The notes under the pieces are model-generated. The model was given only the letters and a program-made list of their open reading frames with translations, was not told where the DNA came from and made no database searches. From Schistosoma mansoni (lineage: Eukaryota; Platyhelminthes; Trematoda; Strigeidida; Schistosomatidae): a DNA stretch of 64,000 nt. Shown here one piece after another: positions 23,010-34,017 of this stretch (position 1 is its first letter; the number at the start of each line of letters is the position of its first letter). Location: contig NC_031502.1 of NCBI RefSeq assembly GCF_000237925.1, forward strand, positions 50,628,704-50,692,703. Reading direction: 5' to 3'. The position numbers and the translations under genes are program-made.

Positions 23010-25310
23010 ATGGATATAGATAATTTTCTTCACAATATGGACGTCAGTAACGTGCAAATTAGAGGCTCTGTTGTTCCTCACGTAGTCACAGAAACTGAAA
23101 ATGTATTTTTGAATACATTGTATCTGGTAGCGTTTCCATCACTGGAAGCGTTAAAGAGCGCCATTAGAACTTATGAAATAGCAACGTACTGCCATTATGC
23201 GGTGAGAGATTCTAATTTCCATGGAGATCGGAAGCCGTATATAAAATTTGTATGTTGGAGAAAGAGCTATAAAACACCAAACGGTTCTTCGCAGCCGATT
23301 AGACGAAGGAGGTAATTTGATTAGTGTTATTATATTGTTCATTGAGGACTTCAATGGACACACAATGTCCGGCCTTCATCTTTTGTAAGTTTCTTGAAGG
23401 TTATTGGACTGTTGTTCGTGGGAATGTGCATCACAATCACGAGTGCAATTCCCTGAGGTACGACTGTAACACATGGATGCGCCGATTAACGGCGGCGGAA
23501 TTGGAAACAATGAAGCCACTGCTGATATCTGGAACATCAGCATTCAATGTGATACACTACGCGTACCAATCATATGGGAAACGTCTTACAGCTCAAGATG
23601 TTTTCAATATGCGTTACAAAGTGTTCTCACAGGCCAACCTTCCTAGTAAGCAATGTGCATATTTATACTATTAACTGTAGGTGATTACGGTAAGTTGAAA
23701 AATCACATCACGTCACTTGGTGGCCTTTGTGATTATCAATTGGATGCAGATCATAGTCTGTTGTACTTCTTCTTCGCTACAGCAGACCAGATCAATCTGT
23801 GTAACAGGTTTTTAGATGTTGGTTTTGATGGGACATACAAAACCAATAACGAAAACATGTTTCTTTATCACGTGGTGGCTCTGGACATGAATTTCATGGC
23901 AATACCTGTTTGTATTGCATTTATAAGTCGCGAAACATCGACTTTGCTGTCCAGTTTCCTCTCGTTCTTCCGCCAAATGAGTAACAATAGAAAGGTTATC
24001 GGTATTGTTACCGATGATTCACCTGCTATAGCTGCTGCCATAACGCAGGTGTATCCCAATGCACACCACCTTTTGTGCCGCGTGCACCTTCTTCGAAATG
24101 TCATCAAGAGGGTAAGCTTTCCTTTCTTAACAATTAACTCATTCATCGTATTCGTAGAGGCTACGATCTGATCTTCTTCAAATGTTCTACCGTCTTATGC
24201 TAACAAGAAATGTGGAAAGGTAAATCGAAATATGCTTTACAATGTATTGTAGCTTCCAACGGTATGTGTCATTTATCGAAGCAGCAGACGGGAATTTCTG
24301 CCAATATTTGAGAGATCAGTTATTGTCCAAAAAGCACAAGTGGTCGAACGCTTTTAGACCAGCTGCAATGCTTCTAGATCAAAGCGATACAAATTTCGTT
24401 GAGACGACCCATCGAATTTTAAAGTTGCATAAGCTGAACAGAAAAACACCCGTGTTCAGATCGATATTTAGTGTTCTGCTTCGCACTGGATATTGGATAG
24501 AAGCTAGAGTTCAAAAGTACTCCACTGAATGCCGTAGCAGAGCTGTGCTGGGTCGCGAGCCTCAACTACGTCGTCTTCAGGAAACACTTACACCTGCTGC
24601 ATGTCAACTGCTTAAGCGGCACATGCGTGTTCCTGTTACTGACTACGTATTGTCGGGGGAGTTTTTCACGGCCGTTGATACTACAGGAACTTAGTTGTTC
24701 CTGTTTCTTTTATGTAGAACACAGAGTCGTATGTCGTCATATCTTGGCATATTGTTCGCACGATAATGTCGAAGTTCACAGAGAAAGCATTGGTGACAGA
24801 TGGCTGCATTCCAACAGCTACGTAACCAGAGTAACGATTGACAATGAGTTACCGGTACAAGTCGGGCAGACAAACGTCCAAACATCGATTCACTACTTGT
24901 GTCGGCGTATGTCTGCTGAACAGCATACCGCTCTACTTAACTATGCTCATCAGTTGCTTAACGATGGATTACCTACTACCATCACAATGCCCGTCGTCCG
25001 AAATACCACAGGCACCAACCGTCAACAGAACGTAGATTTGGATGCTACCTTAAATGATGACGAGATTGAAGTAATATCTATGAACTCAGAAGAGTTTACG
25101 GACCGAGACAATGAAGAAGACGAACGTGCGCACAATGACCGACTGTGTGATATTTGCCATCTATGTCAGCCGCCCAGTGAACTAGCTGATGGAAGTGCTT
25201 GGATTTTTTGTCCATGCAACGCTATGTTTCATTCGTTCTGTGCCTACGACCCAACAGAAGTATCACCTGGGTTTAACTGTCCCATGTGCGGCGCTGTCAC
25301 GGACTCATAG
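23010..25310 (+). CDS. Mutator-like (MULE) transposase with SWIM and RING/PHD-like zinc fingers
   Basis: DDE transposase that would cut and integrate a Mutator-type element. Exons: 23010-23311, 23347-23645, 23681-24111, 24158-24219, 24253-24646 and 24687-25310, joining in frame to 703 codons. Introns 1-4 are 35, 35, 46 and 33 bp, AT-rich, GTAA...AG. An N-terminal WRKY/GCM1-type finger (FVCWRK...QCPAF...HHNHEC) spans roughly residues 75-135. The MULE catalytic domain has Asp250 (FDGTYKT), Asp312 (VTDDSPA), CRVHLLRN and Glu415 (NFVETTHR). The SWIM finger is Cys500, Cys502, Cys512, His514. The Cys/His cluster at 650-697 (CDIC...[11 protein letters not shown]...CPMC) is RING/PHD-like. The proposed fifth intron (24647-24686) is GC-rich and reads like coding sequence ([15 protein letters not shown]), so a one-base frameshift at 24692 is the alternative. 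A histone-type stem-loop follows. Confidence 0.9.
24647..24694 (+). other. Frame break in MULE gene: 40-bp intron or +1 frameshift
   Basis: Upstream exon 5 stays open to a TAG at 24692-24694, and the SWIM finger is in the +1 frame from 24693. GT at 24647 and AG at 24686 would splice the two in phase. However, that segment is about half G+C, unlike the four clear introns, and encodes residues resembling the strand that precedes CSC in MULE SWIM fingers. Skipping one T before AGT would give DTTGT-SCSCFF directly. Confidence 0.6.
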
Positions 25311-25357
25311 TGGAGTCATCGATCAGGACCTAAGGAGCTGTGTAGAGACCGAGTAAA

Positions 25358-25378
25358 GGCCCTTTTCAGGGCCACCCA
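25358..25378 (+). promoter_or_regulatory. Histone-type mRNA 3'-end stem-loop
   Basis: GGCCCTTTTCAGGGCC at 25358-25373 forms a perfect 6-bp stem with a TTTC tetraloop. It is preceded by AAA and followed by ACCCA. It fits the replication-dependent histone stem-loop consensus (GGYYCUUHUHARRRCC with flanking A-rich and ACCCA) at every position. It sits 47 nt past the transposase stop codon, the normal distance for histone mRNAs. No obvious U7-type purine-rich downstream element is seen in the next 40 nt. AATAAA motifs occur only from about 25581. Confidence 0.85.
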
Positions 25379-25501
25379 CAATTTGATTTAAATTTTGTTT
25401 GAATTTCTTGTTTCCATTTTAAGGAGGAGTCATGAAACCATCAATAATCCATTTTACATTCATATGATTTGGTTACTAGGTACAGTAGAGAAATGTAGTA
25501 A

Positions 25502-26030
25502 GATCAGTTCACTAGTACAACAAGATCTTTTCTATTGCTAAGGTCAAGTGAACAGACACTGATCGGTCATCACAATTCCATAGTAATAAAGCTGTAGATG
25601 AATAATGATCATCGCTCACTTTATTACCTTGCCAACAGCTTTTAAGGTTTTTCAAATTTACGGTTTCAGTAAACGATTCCGTACAGAAAACAACGTCATA
25701 TAATAAACACTAATTTGTTAAACAAAAGTATATGCTAAGTTGTGTACGATCATTTCAAACTCTTTTCACTTAGCGACGGTAGGCGATTGTACTGAGATCA
25801 GTTCACTAGTACAACAAGATAAATTGTATTGGGAAGGTCAAGTGAACATACACTGATCATTCATCACAATTCCATAGTAATGAAGATGTAAAATCACTTT
25901 TTCTAGATTAATAGTAATAAAGTGATTATCGATCACTTTATAATTTTGTCAACAGCTTTTAAGGTTTTTCAAATTTAAGGTTTCAGTAAACGATTCCGTA
26001 CAGAAAACAACGTCATATAATGAAGACTTA
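25502..26030 (+). repeat. Pair of direct repeats, about 210-235 bp each, 294 bp apart
   Basis: GATCAGTTCACTAGTACAAC at 25502 recurs at 25796. AAGGTCAAGTGAACA, CATCACAATTCCATAGTAAT, CAACAGCTTTTAAGGTTTTT and CGATTCCGTACAGAAAACAA recur in the same order, to about 25710 and 26020. Within each unit GTTCACT and AGTGAAC are inverted. The pair lies just beyond the MULE gene and may be part of the element's subterminal region. Confidence 0.85.
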
Positions 26031-26042
26031 CATGTCTAACAA

Positions 26043-26110
26043 GTCATTAATAATAATAATAATGATATTAATAATAATAATGATAATAATAATAATACGA
26101 AATGTAATAA
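26043..26110. repeat. (AAT)n-rich tract
   Basis: Imperfect AAT/AATG trinucleotide repeats. Confidence 0.9.
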
Positions 26111-26557
26111 TAATGTTTCTTATGAGATTTATCACTGCATTGCAAAAATTCGATACATTGATAAATGTCATTTAGACGTCTGATAAATAAATGTACAGTT
26201 TAACTTAACAGATTGAAATACGATATTCTAAATACATAATGGTTACTTGATACTATTGACCTTATTCACATTAAGTCATATAATTGAGATAGAAATTTAT
26301 TTCACTAGACATAGGCTTGTTCATTGACACTTAATCTAACCAATATTACATATGCTTTTCAAAAAAGGTTATTTTTTCAACATTCAGCGATTTACTGTTT
26401 AACAGTTTAAGAGGAGTAATTATTATCCCTTTGTGACGGAAAATGTACATATAGTTTTTCATTGTTCGTCCAGTATGTTTAACAAAGGGAACTGTTGGAT
26501 TTGGAAATATAATTTCAGTCTTTCTAATTAATTAACATTTACAATGTTAGTTATCAG

Positions 26558-26590
26558 ATGGGGTTTTGTGGAGATTTAGTATTACAATGT
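26558..26590. repeat. Family F left end only
   Basis: CAGATGGGGTTTTGTGGAG followed by ATTTAGTATT, then unrelated sequence. Confidence 0.6.
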
Positions 26591-27776
26591 TTTTTTACAA
26601 ATGAAAATAGAAAATTCAGATCATTCATTTGAAAGGCTGTGCACTTAAAAAAGATTGGTTGTTAACATTAGCTGCCAAAAATATATTATGCCCACCTCAA
26701 AAATACAATTACCGTATTACATGATGACTGAGTACAACACTGACATGTATTTTCGGTGATCATTAATAAGTGATCAACTACAAAGAATGTACAGGTCAAC
26801 ATATTTTATACCTTTTAATGGATTTACAAAAAAACAGTATTGCGTTCATTTTCGACACCCTTTTCAAAGCTAAAATGATCAACTTTTTGGTATTAAGAAT
26901 AACGGTTTGCAAAATAACTGAATTATAAAGATTATTTGCTTTTTTCTCAGACATTTTTACTAATTTCAGACAGCGTAAAAGTTGCTTCATTTACCCATCT
27001 TTTACGGTTAGCGTGACTTCGGCATGCCCCCATTCACTTTCTCTTTATCATTTACACGAATATAACGTTTATTTAATGAGCGAACTATGTGTTAAATTAA
27101 CTTATGGACATAATACTTAAATGAAATTGTGTTCACTAATTGTGTATTAAACATTTGTCTACCTTTGCAAATTCAATAATCACCATTATCAACTATAAAT
27201 AACAACGGTCAGTTTTTTTCAAAAATTAACTTTCAATGATCTACACATTATTATTACTACTCTTGTCACGATAACTGATAACTGTAGTTGCATTTCTACT
27301 TCATAAAAAAGGAAATTATCCCGATATACATTCACTAACTAGCAGTATAGCAGGGTAATGAAAAGGATTTGTTCTTGTTTTTTTTCCAAATTACAATTTT
27401 TTACAAAACTCAGATGGAAAATAGTTAATTATTGTAAATAATAATCCGATGTAAAAATGTCAATTCTTACATCCAATAAAAGAACTTTATTCTAGTTCGA
27501 TTTGAACGAATCAGATCACGAAACTGCACCATTTACAGCCAATTAAAAAATTATTACAGGTGACAAAATGTTTGTTCATTTGCACTTGAGCACACACTTT
27601 CAAAAACAAGTTCACCAATCACCAATTGCTGAATTTTTTTCACATCCTTCATTTTACAAAAAAAGGGTGGTAGGGGATAATACGAGCCGTGATTCTAATG
27701 TCAACCCCTGCACACTGGTTACGGAATAGTTTAAGTTCACTGCTTAAGTCCGCCCTATCTGTACCTAATTAATTAC
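26591..27776. other. No recognisable gene
   Basis: AT-rich; no coding or RNA signal. Confidence 0.45.
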
Positions 27777-27836
27777 TCACTTAGGCCTGTTATCCCTCGT
27801 GGAGGAGCGAAGGCTGCCCACCAACATTCTCCTTTA
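27777..27836 (-). repeat. RTE LINE 3'-end scrap
   Basis: Contains GCCTGTTATCCCTCGTGGAG, then CCACCAACATTCTCC. On the minus strand this is the very 3' end of the RTE-like element seen at 13.03 and 38.70 kb. Confidence 0.75.
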
Positions 27837-28193
27837 GTAGCCTTATATCTGGCTTCATTTAGATTGTTTCTGATTGTTATTGCAATATAGATGTCGCCAA
27901 TCCTCCCATATAATTATTATTGAATATCTTTTGTCCCTATCTAATCTGTGTCCTTTAAGATATTGGACTCTATTGACCTTAAAAGATGGAAAGAACTTCT
28001 CTTTTACTTTTGTTTACACAAACATCATAGGAAATGTGAAGTTAATTAGTAAAAAGGTAATTTAATCTTTTGAAAGTGTTTAAGATCAACAATTTAAATT
28101 TAATGTATCCGATTCCATTGACTTTGTCACTTTACGCTTAATATTTAATATTAAAATATAACTGATAAATGAGAAGTAGTGAAAAAATAAAAA
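27837..28193. other. No recognisable feature
   Basis: AT-rich; a short frame at 27874-28065 lacks motifs. Confidence 0.4.
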
Positions 28194-28201
28194 CGATAAG
28201 T

Positions 28202-28969
28202 GGCGAGACCATAATTTATGGACGACCTTTAAACGAACCCTGAGTGACCTTGAGAAGTATTAGCCAATCAGTAAACAGTCAGCATAGAGTAAAAATATAT
28301 TATACAAAACCAAGGAATTAAAGTGGATACACTTCTTTTATCTGATCCAAAAACTTGTCAAGATTAGAAAGAGGTTCAAAGGGTCTAAAATCGTAATGCA
28401 AAATTTAGAGGAACTCATCCATATGGCTTCATAATACCCAGTCTCTGGAGCCATGATAAGGTCAAAAAAACCCTCGTGACCTCCACCACATAGCTTCAAT
28501 ATTGTATGTGTACTCCGGTTGTGTAAATTTAACATTTTTATTATGGATGTGTCTCTACAATACTCATACCACTGAACAGCCTACGTTTCAGTGACATCTG
28601 CGATTATTGCAGCCAATGTTGCTGGTGCTTTTATTATACAGTTCGCGGCAATTATTATAATATGCCTTAATCTCAATCTGGATCGAGCGAAAAGGTTCTA
28701 TTCTAGCAAACGTCTTCCTTCAAAGTATGTTACACCGAAGGACAACATCACGGTAGTTTGCACAAAATCTATAAGTCATTTGATGACCGCAATTACAAAT
28801 AACGAAACTTCTTATTAGTCCTATTTATTGTAGCCGCTTAATTGCTGCGTCCTCTTTAAAATCCTCTGTGAACCAATTTTACATGAGCATCAGGTACTAA
28901 AATTGGCGCCGTGACCTTGAAATCCCTCAGACTTTTCTGATTGACTCGTCCATAGATTATAGTCTCACC
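28202..28969. mobile_element. MULE-type non-autonomous DNA element, long form (768 bp)
   Basis: Terminal inverted repeats GGCGAGACCATAATTTATGG and the complement of GTCCATAGATTATAGTCTCACC. CGATAAGT flanks both ends (28194-28201 and 28970-28977). The same termini occur at 41780-42068 and 58729-59006. The interior is larger than in those copies and contains two short open frames without motifs. Terminal repeats with 8-9 bp duplications are characteristic of Mutator-like elements. Confidence 0.75.
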
Positions 28970-28977
28970 CGATAAGT

Positions 28978-29526
28978 TTATACCGCTGATATAAAAATGT
29001 TTATGATGAAGTTATGTGTAAATTTAATTCATCTAATTTTGATAGTAATTGAAGGTAAGGATAATCACTTAGTTTCAGTGTACATATTTTGGGCTAAGTA
29101 TACTCCATCTATAAATCAAAGGATATTTAACTGACAATTAGGTATAGATGCTGACTTGTGATTGAGAGAGTGGATGATTGAGAGATGTAAATACAATGTT
29201 TGATAAATGTTCACTAAAAGATGAATATTTAAATTATTGGATTATTTCTTATCGGCTTCTAAGAGTAATTTTTTAAATGAAGCTGAACATACCTGATTAA
29301 TAAAATGGAAATTAACTGGTTTATATTTTCTTGTTTTTCTTAGTCCATGATATACTGAAAGTATTGTCTTTTGCCATAGGGAACTGTCTCACTTCCGACA
29401 CCATTTATTCGACACTTTGTTACAATGAAATATATACTTGAAAGTTTTGAAGGAACGATTCTTCGAATGACTTTATTATACGATAAAATCAACTTAAACG
29501 CCAAACAGATTTTCATACATCACACA
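28978..29526. other. No recognisable feature
   Basis: AT-rich intergenic DNA. Confidence 0.4.
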
Positions 29527-29896
29527 GTTGTCTATGCAAAATACTTCGGATCCGTTGGCCAGACACTATGAGGAACATTCTACTGTAGGGGAGAACGAAC
29601 CAGATTCCATCCGGTGGTGGAAGAAATCATGAAGAAGCGCTGGAAGTGGATAGGACACACATTGAGGAAAGCACCCAACTGCATCACAATACAAGCCCCC
29701 ACATGGAATCCTAAGGGTCAAAGGAGAAGAGGAAGACCAAAGAACACAATACGCCGAGAAATGGAGACAGACATGAGAAGAATGAATAACGATTGGATAG
29801 AACTAAAAAGGAAGGTCCAGGACCGAGTGGTTTGGGAAATGCTAATCGGCAGCCCATGCTCTGTTGATAGTAACAGGCGTAAGTAGATAAGTAAAA
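29527..29896 (+). pseudogene. RTE-type LINE, 5'-truncated copy
   Basis: Plus-strand frames give [14 protein letters not shown], a frameshift near 29615, then [58 protein letters not shown] and [11 protein letters not shown]. It ends in GTAAGTAGATAAGTAA, the degenerate RTE tail repeat. There are no target duplications I can place. Confidence 0.85.
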
Positions 29897-30004
29897 CAAC
29901 TGTTAGTTAATACAAAAGCCCAAACTTTCAAAACACTTCTATCGTACAGCACGAAAACTTGAAGAACTACTACAACCATCACAAGAAAGGTACGAGTATT
30001 TATC

Positions 30005-30345
30005 AACAGTTACTCAATATCCGTTGACCGGATACCATTAGCAATAGCCTACTGGAGGAGAGGACAAACCAGCTTCTAGCTAAAGAGGAAAATAGGAAAA
30101 GACGTTTGAAGTGGATAAGACACACGTTGCGGAAATATTCAAACTGTTCCTGATTTGGAATCTTCAAAGCAAAAGGAGAAGAGGCAGAATAAAATACGCA
30201 TTGCATCGGGAATTCAAGGCAGGCATCAAAAGAGTAAATAACATGTGGCAGTAGGAGGTATGGAGAGCCTAGGACAAAATAGATCTGAGATTTCTGGCTG
30301 GTGACCTATGCTCCATAAAGGGTAACAGGTGTAAGGAATCAAGAG
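30005..30345 (+). pseudogene. RTE-type LINE, heavily decayed copy
   Basis: The nucleotide series TTGACCGGATACCATTAGC, GGAGAGGACAAACCAGCTTC, AAGTGGATAAGACACACGTT and ACCTATGCTCCATAAAGGGT matches the neighbouring copy at 29527. The frame is broken by several stops and shifts. Confidence 0.75.
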
Positions 30346-31990
30346 GAAAAGCAGGATATAAACGATAACTAAAATAAAACTAGAATATATTTTCTGCAGT
30401 GTGACTGCAAAATTACAATGTCAGCATGAACATATGAAATCTTCGTACTTTAGCTATCAAGAGGATTACAACGAGTTCTAAATTACAAACTGTTTGAAAT
30501 ATCTGCCAGTTAAAACAAAAATATTGAAAAAGTTGACCATTGGGTGATACCTTTATAATATAACGTAAAGCATAAACGAAACGTAAATTCTTTGGGTCTT
30601 ATCCTCAGGTGTGAGACTTCACTAATTAATTTATGGTAACTAATAAGCACATCTTGACTTCAACTGGTTGTCAAACCGAAGTCAGTTCACGATGCAAAGT
30701 AAATATGGATCAATCGCCGCAAGACTTCCATGATAAAAGAAAATGTTTAAATGCTAAGTAAAAAAGGAATTTGATGATAAAAATCTTCATAGATTTGATG
30801 AGATACCGAATAAATCTAGCATTATAAATTACTTTCATAGAATAAAATAGCCATCATTTAACTATAAATAATTTATATTAAGGACCGGACTTCACTAGAA
30901 GACCTTCGAATATTAATGAGGACTCATAAGATGTATATCCTAGAGCATGGGAATTTTATCAGTCCTTATCCAAACAATAAACTATCTGTCAAATCTATTG
31001 GTTCTGAACATCGCTTTGAGAGAATAATCTTTAAAATATCGAACTGATATTCGATGGTTCACATTGTTATGATCAATTTACAACTCACTGACTTTGTTTG
31101 ACTAACTGAATGAAAAGATTGGAAAAAATTTTGCTATCATTATGCTTGAGTGGCCTGGTATTTGACTCCAAGTTGATTGTGTGATTATCGTTATCGACTT
31201 ATACATATCGCCAATTATCGCGTATAAATACCAACTTAACTCGCGATATAGAATAACAGAAATAAATAAATCAAATACGAGAATGATGTCTAAATACGCA
31301 TATTTCGTGCAACCGTTGGTCGGAAAGTGAAGCAAAACAAAATGACATTCAATGAAGAAGGAGAGTGAGACAACTTGATTTAACCAAGCGTGCGTCGATA
31401 TTTATGGTTAGAATAAAAATACGCCATAGACATGTGATGAGTAGGATAAGAAGTGCACACACATGCTTAAATGAAAACAATCAAAGTTGATAAACGAATA
31501 ATTGAACGGATAAAAATGGGACTCAAAAAGAATCAATAAACTGGTCTGCCCGAAAGCTAGAATAAGCTATGTAGATTTGACACAGCAAACAACACTATAA
31601 ACTACAGGGTAATTGTAATTGACTCAATAAGATGCTAATTGTCAAATAGTAATCCCAACAGAACATACTATAATTGTTTTTAAGTGAAATGTAACTGAAA
31701 AAAAGTGAAAAATCATTATAAGCTAATTTAAAACTAATTTAGATAAATAACAGAGTAATTCTACAGTAAATAGGGATTCAATAGTTACATAATAATGGAT
31801 TAAACTGTAAACTGTAAAAATAACTAGCTACAATTTTCAATACTATGATATTAGCAGACGAAAATTTCGATAACTTTATTAGTTCGATCGGGGTTACGAT
31901 TATTGTGGAAAGTATATAAAGAATTTTCTCAGTCAAATCATTCTGTGAGAGGAAATTATGTATTGTATTGAAAAAAAACAATATATAGTT
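30346..31990. other. No recognisable gene
   Basis: About 1.6 kb of AT-rich DNA; nothing recognised. Confidence 0.45.
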
Positions 31991-31992
31991 CT

Positions 31993-32270
31993 CATAGTTG
32001 AAAGCATGAGTCAATTGATGCTAGACCACCAAGTGAGTTAGACATAAACATCATCGGGTGCCGGCTCACTGGTATATCGGTTAAGTGCTCCGGCGCAAGA
32101 CTGGTAGGTCCTGGGTCCGGATCTCGCGAGGCGAGGTCGTGGGTGAGCACTGCTGAGAAGTTCCACATTAGGACGAAACGGCCGTCAAGTGTTTCTAGGT
32201 TTTCCAGTGGTCTAGCTTTAATTGACTGATGCTTTCAACTATGATAATACTAAATCTCCACAAAAACCTT
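31993..32270 (+). repeat. Family F hammerhead SINE
   Basis: Left arm, tRNA-like head (GGCTCACTGGTATATCGGTT; B box decayed to GGTCCGGATCTC), ribozyme relic with CTGAGAA in place of CTGAGGA, then right arm to AATCTCCACAAAAACC. Confidence 0.8.
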
Positions 32271-32344
32271 TTTGAACATATAGTTTTATCAGTCGCTTTT
32301 GAATTGTTTGTTTGAATCTTCTCACTGATGTTTAGGACTACAAT

Positions 32345-32575
32345 TGATCAGTATCCTGTTGGTATATGTGCATCCTGTATAGATTATTTCGATACTGCCT
32401 TGAGTCACTTGCATTATAAGCAAAGATGGGCTCAGTAGCTAAGAGGATAACGTGATAGCGTTTAAAGCGAATGGTACTAGATTTGAGTCTCGAAGTGAAC
32501 ATCAACTCTGGAAGGATGCAGGCATATCCAGCTGATGAAACCAAAATAGGATGAAACACACGTCCTCATTAAATT
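32345..32575 (+). repeat. Sm-alpha-type SINE, degenerate
   Basis: CTCAGTAGCTAAGAGGATAACG (A box region), a decayed B box near 32470, ACATCAACTCTGGAAGGATG, then CCAGCTGATGAAACCAAAATAGGATGAAAC with a damaged stem II. Confidence 0.75.
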
Positions 32576-34017
32576 TGTATATCTACTGATCAATCACGTT
32601 ATTATAATTTAAAAATAAAAAGTTGATTACGAATTGTATTTAGGATAGGTTTATTGTAGATATTTATGTGAGTAGTCAATACGAAAAAGTGAATATCGAA
32701 ATTGAGTATATATTGACAGGAGAAAATGTGTAGACCTACTCAATGAATAATGATCAACTTATCTTTGTATAAGGTGAGTAAAGTATGAATTACAAACAAA
32801 AGACTAGAGTAAATATAACAGACACAGATAAAGTGGACATAAATAACTGTGTTCAGAATTTGCAGTGAATAACTAATAAGGGTGGATATATGGAAATAGA
32901 CAAAAACTAACTCAGGTATTTGGAGATAGACATCTACTCAAACTGTTTAATCAACAAAATTATCATTGAACATCTAAAAGTCAGAAAAAGGGTTGGACAA
33001 CAATTTGAATCAGTCTGTCTTGTTAATTTTGTATTGGAGACGTCCGGTGTAATTTTATTTCCATGAGTATCATAGGCGAGATCAATTACAACAGATCGTG
33101 CATTTCGAGAAATCAATAGAGAATGGATGCTTTTTGTTTGCCCTTTCGTCAAATGATGTGACCCTAAGCTAGTTTCATAAACAATTCAGCGCCCATAAAA
33201 CGTTTTTCTGATTATGTTCGAAATAGACTTAAATAATGTTTAAAATTAGTATTTATTGAGCGGAAAGTGAGATTTCCGTTGAACGTTTGGAACTAGGTTT
33301 TTGTTGGTCTAAGGGTAAAAGACTGAGAAGTACTTCGAAAACGTAAATACAACTGACTATGCATCAATCAATATTCATTTTGATCGTGTTATTGATTCAA
33401 GTGTATATGGGCCGCATTAACTACGGCTAAATAAACAAAATAAAATTGGAAAGCTTTTTCATTCTAATTATTGAATCAGCCGGGGGTCAAACCAGAAACT
33501 ATTTTGTTTTTGAATTGAAAATTCTTCTCAAAGATCGCCGTCGAAAATTTAATCCAATTCATACCAGTGATTCTCAGATGGGTTCAAATGTGCAAGCGAG
33601 AAATTCTGGCTTCAGCCAGTTAGAGGATGAGACAAATGTCACTGATACCTGCGAATGATAACTACGCAAAATTGCAGCTTCCCTGAGGTCAAAAAAACGT
33701 TTCACTGTATTTCAACTTAGCGGTGTTTAGTCACTCAGTGACCTAGATTCTCCGGTTTCGATCCCTAATTAGACGATGATAGTATAATATTTCAGAATTT
33801 TCAGCCTGAGTAATAAAGTTGTCGAGTGTTTTCTACTTTTTAACGTTTAGCTAACTAATAACATTTCATGATTTCTATCAAATTTTCGGTGAAATTTACT
33901 CAAATATATTTTGTCTTTATTTTAATTCCCTTGACAAGAGAAGTCGGTTATAAGAAAACACTAGCAAGAACTAAGAAACTTGTGTTCATTTTGTAGAATA
34001 TAATTTCTTTTATTAAT
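32576..34017. other. No confident gene
   Basis: Two short frames, 32934-33152 (-) and 33446-33658 (+), have fairly protein-like composition. Neither has motifs, a clear splice context or a recognisable homologue, so I do not call them as genes. Confidence 0.4.

Noticed and set aside
25358-25378. A histone gene ending here
   Set aside because: The preceding frame is a MULE transposase with zinc fingers. No histone-fold sequence is found nearby on either strand.
32934-33152. 72-codon minus-strand frame with protein-like composition; also 39782-40003, 40220-40411, 33446-33658 and 60058-60252
   Set aside because: No motif, no splice context and frames closed on both sides; indistinguishable from chance in AT-rich DNA.
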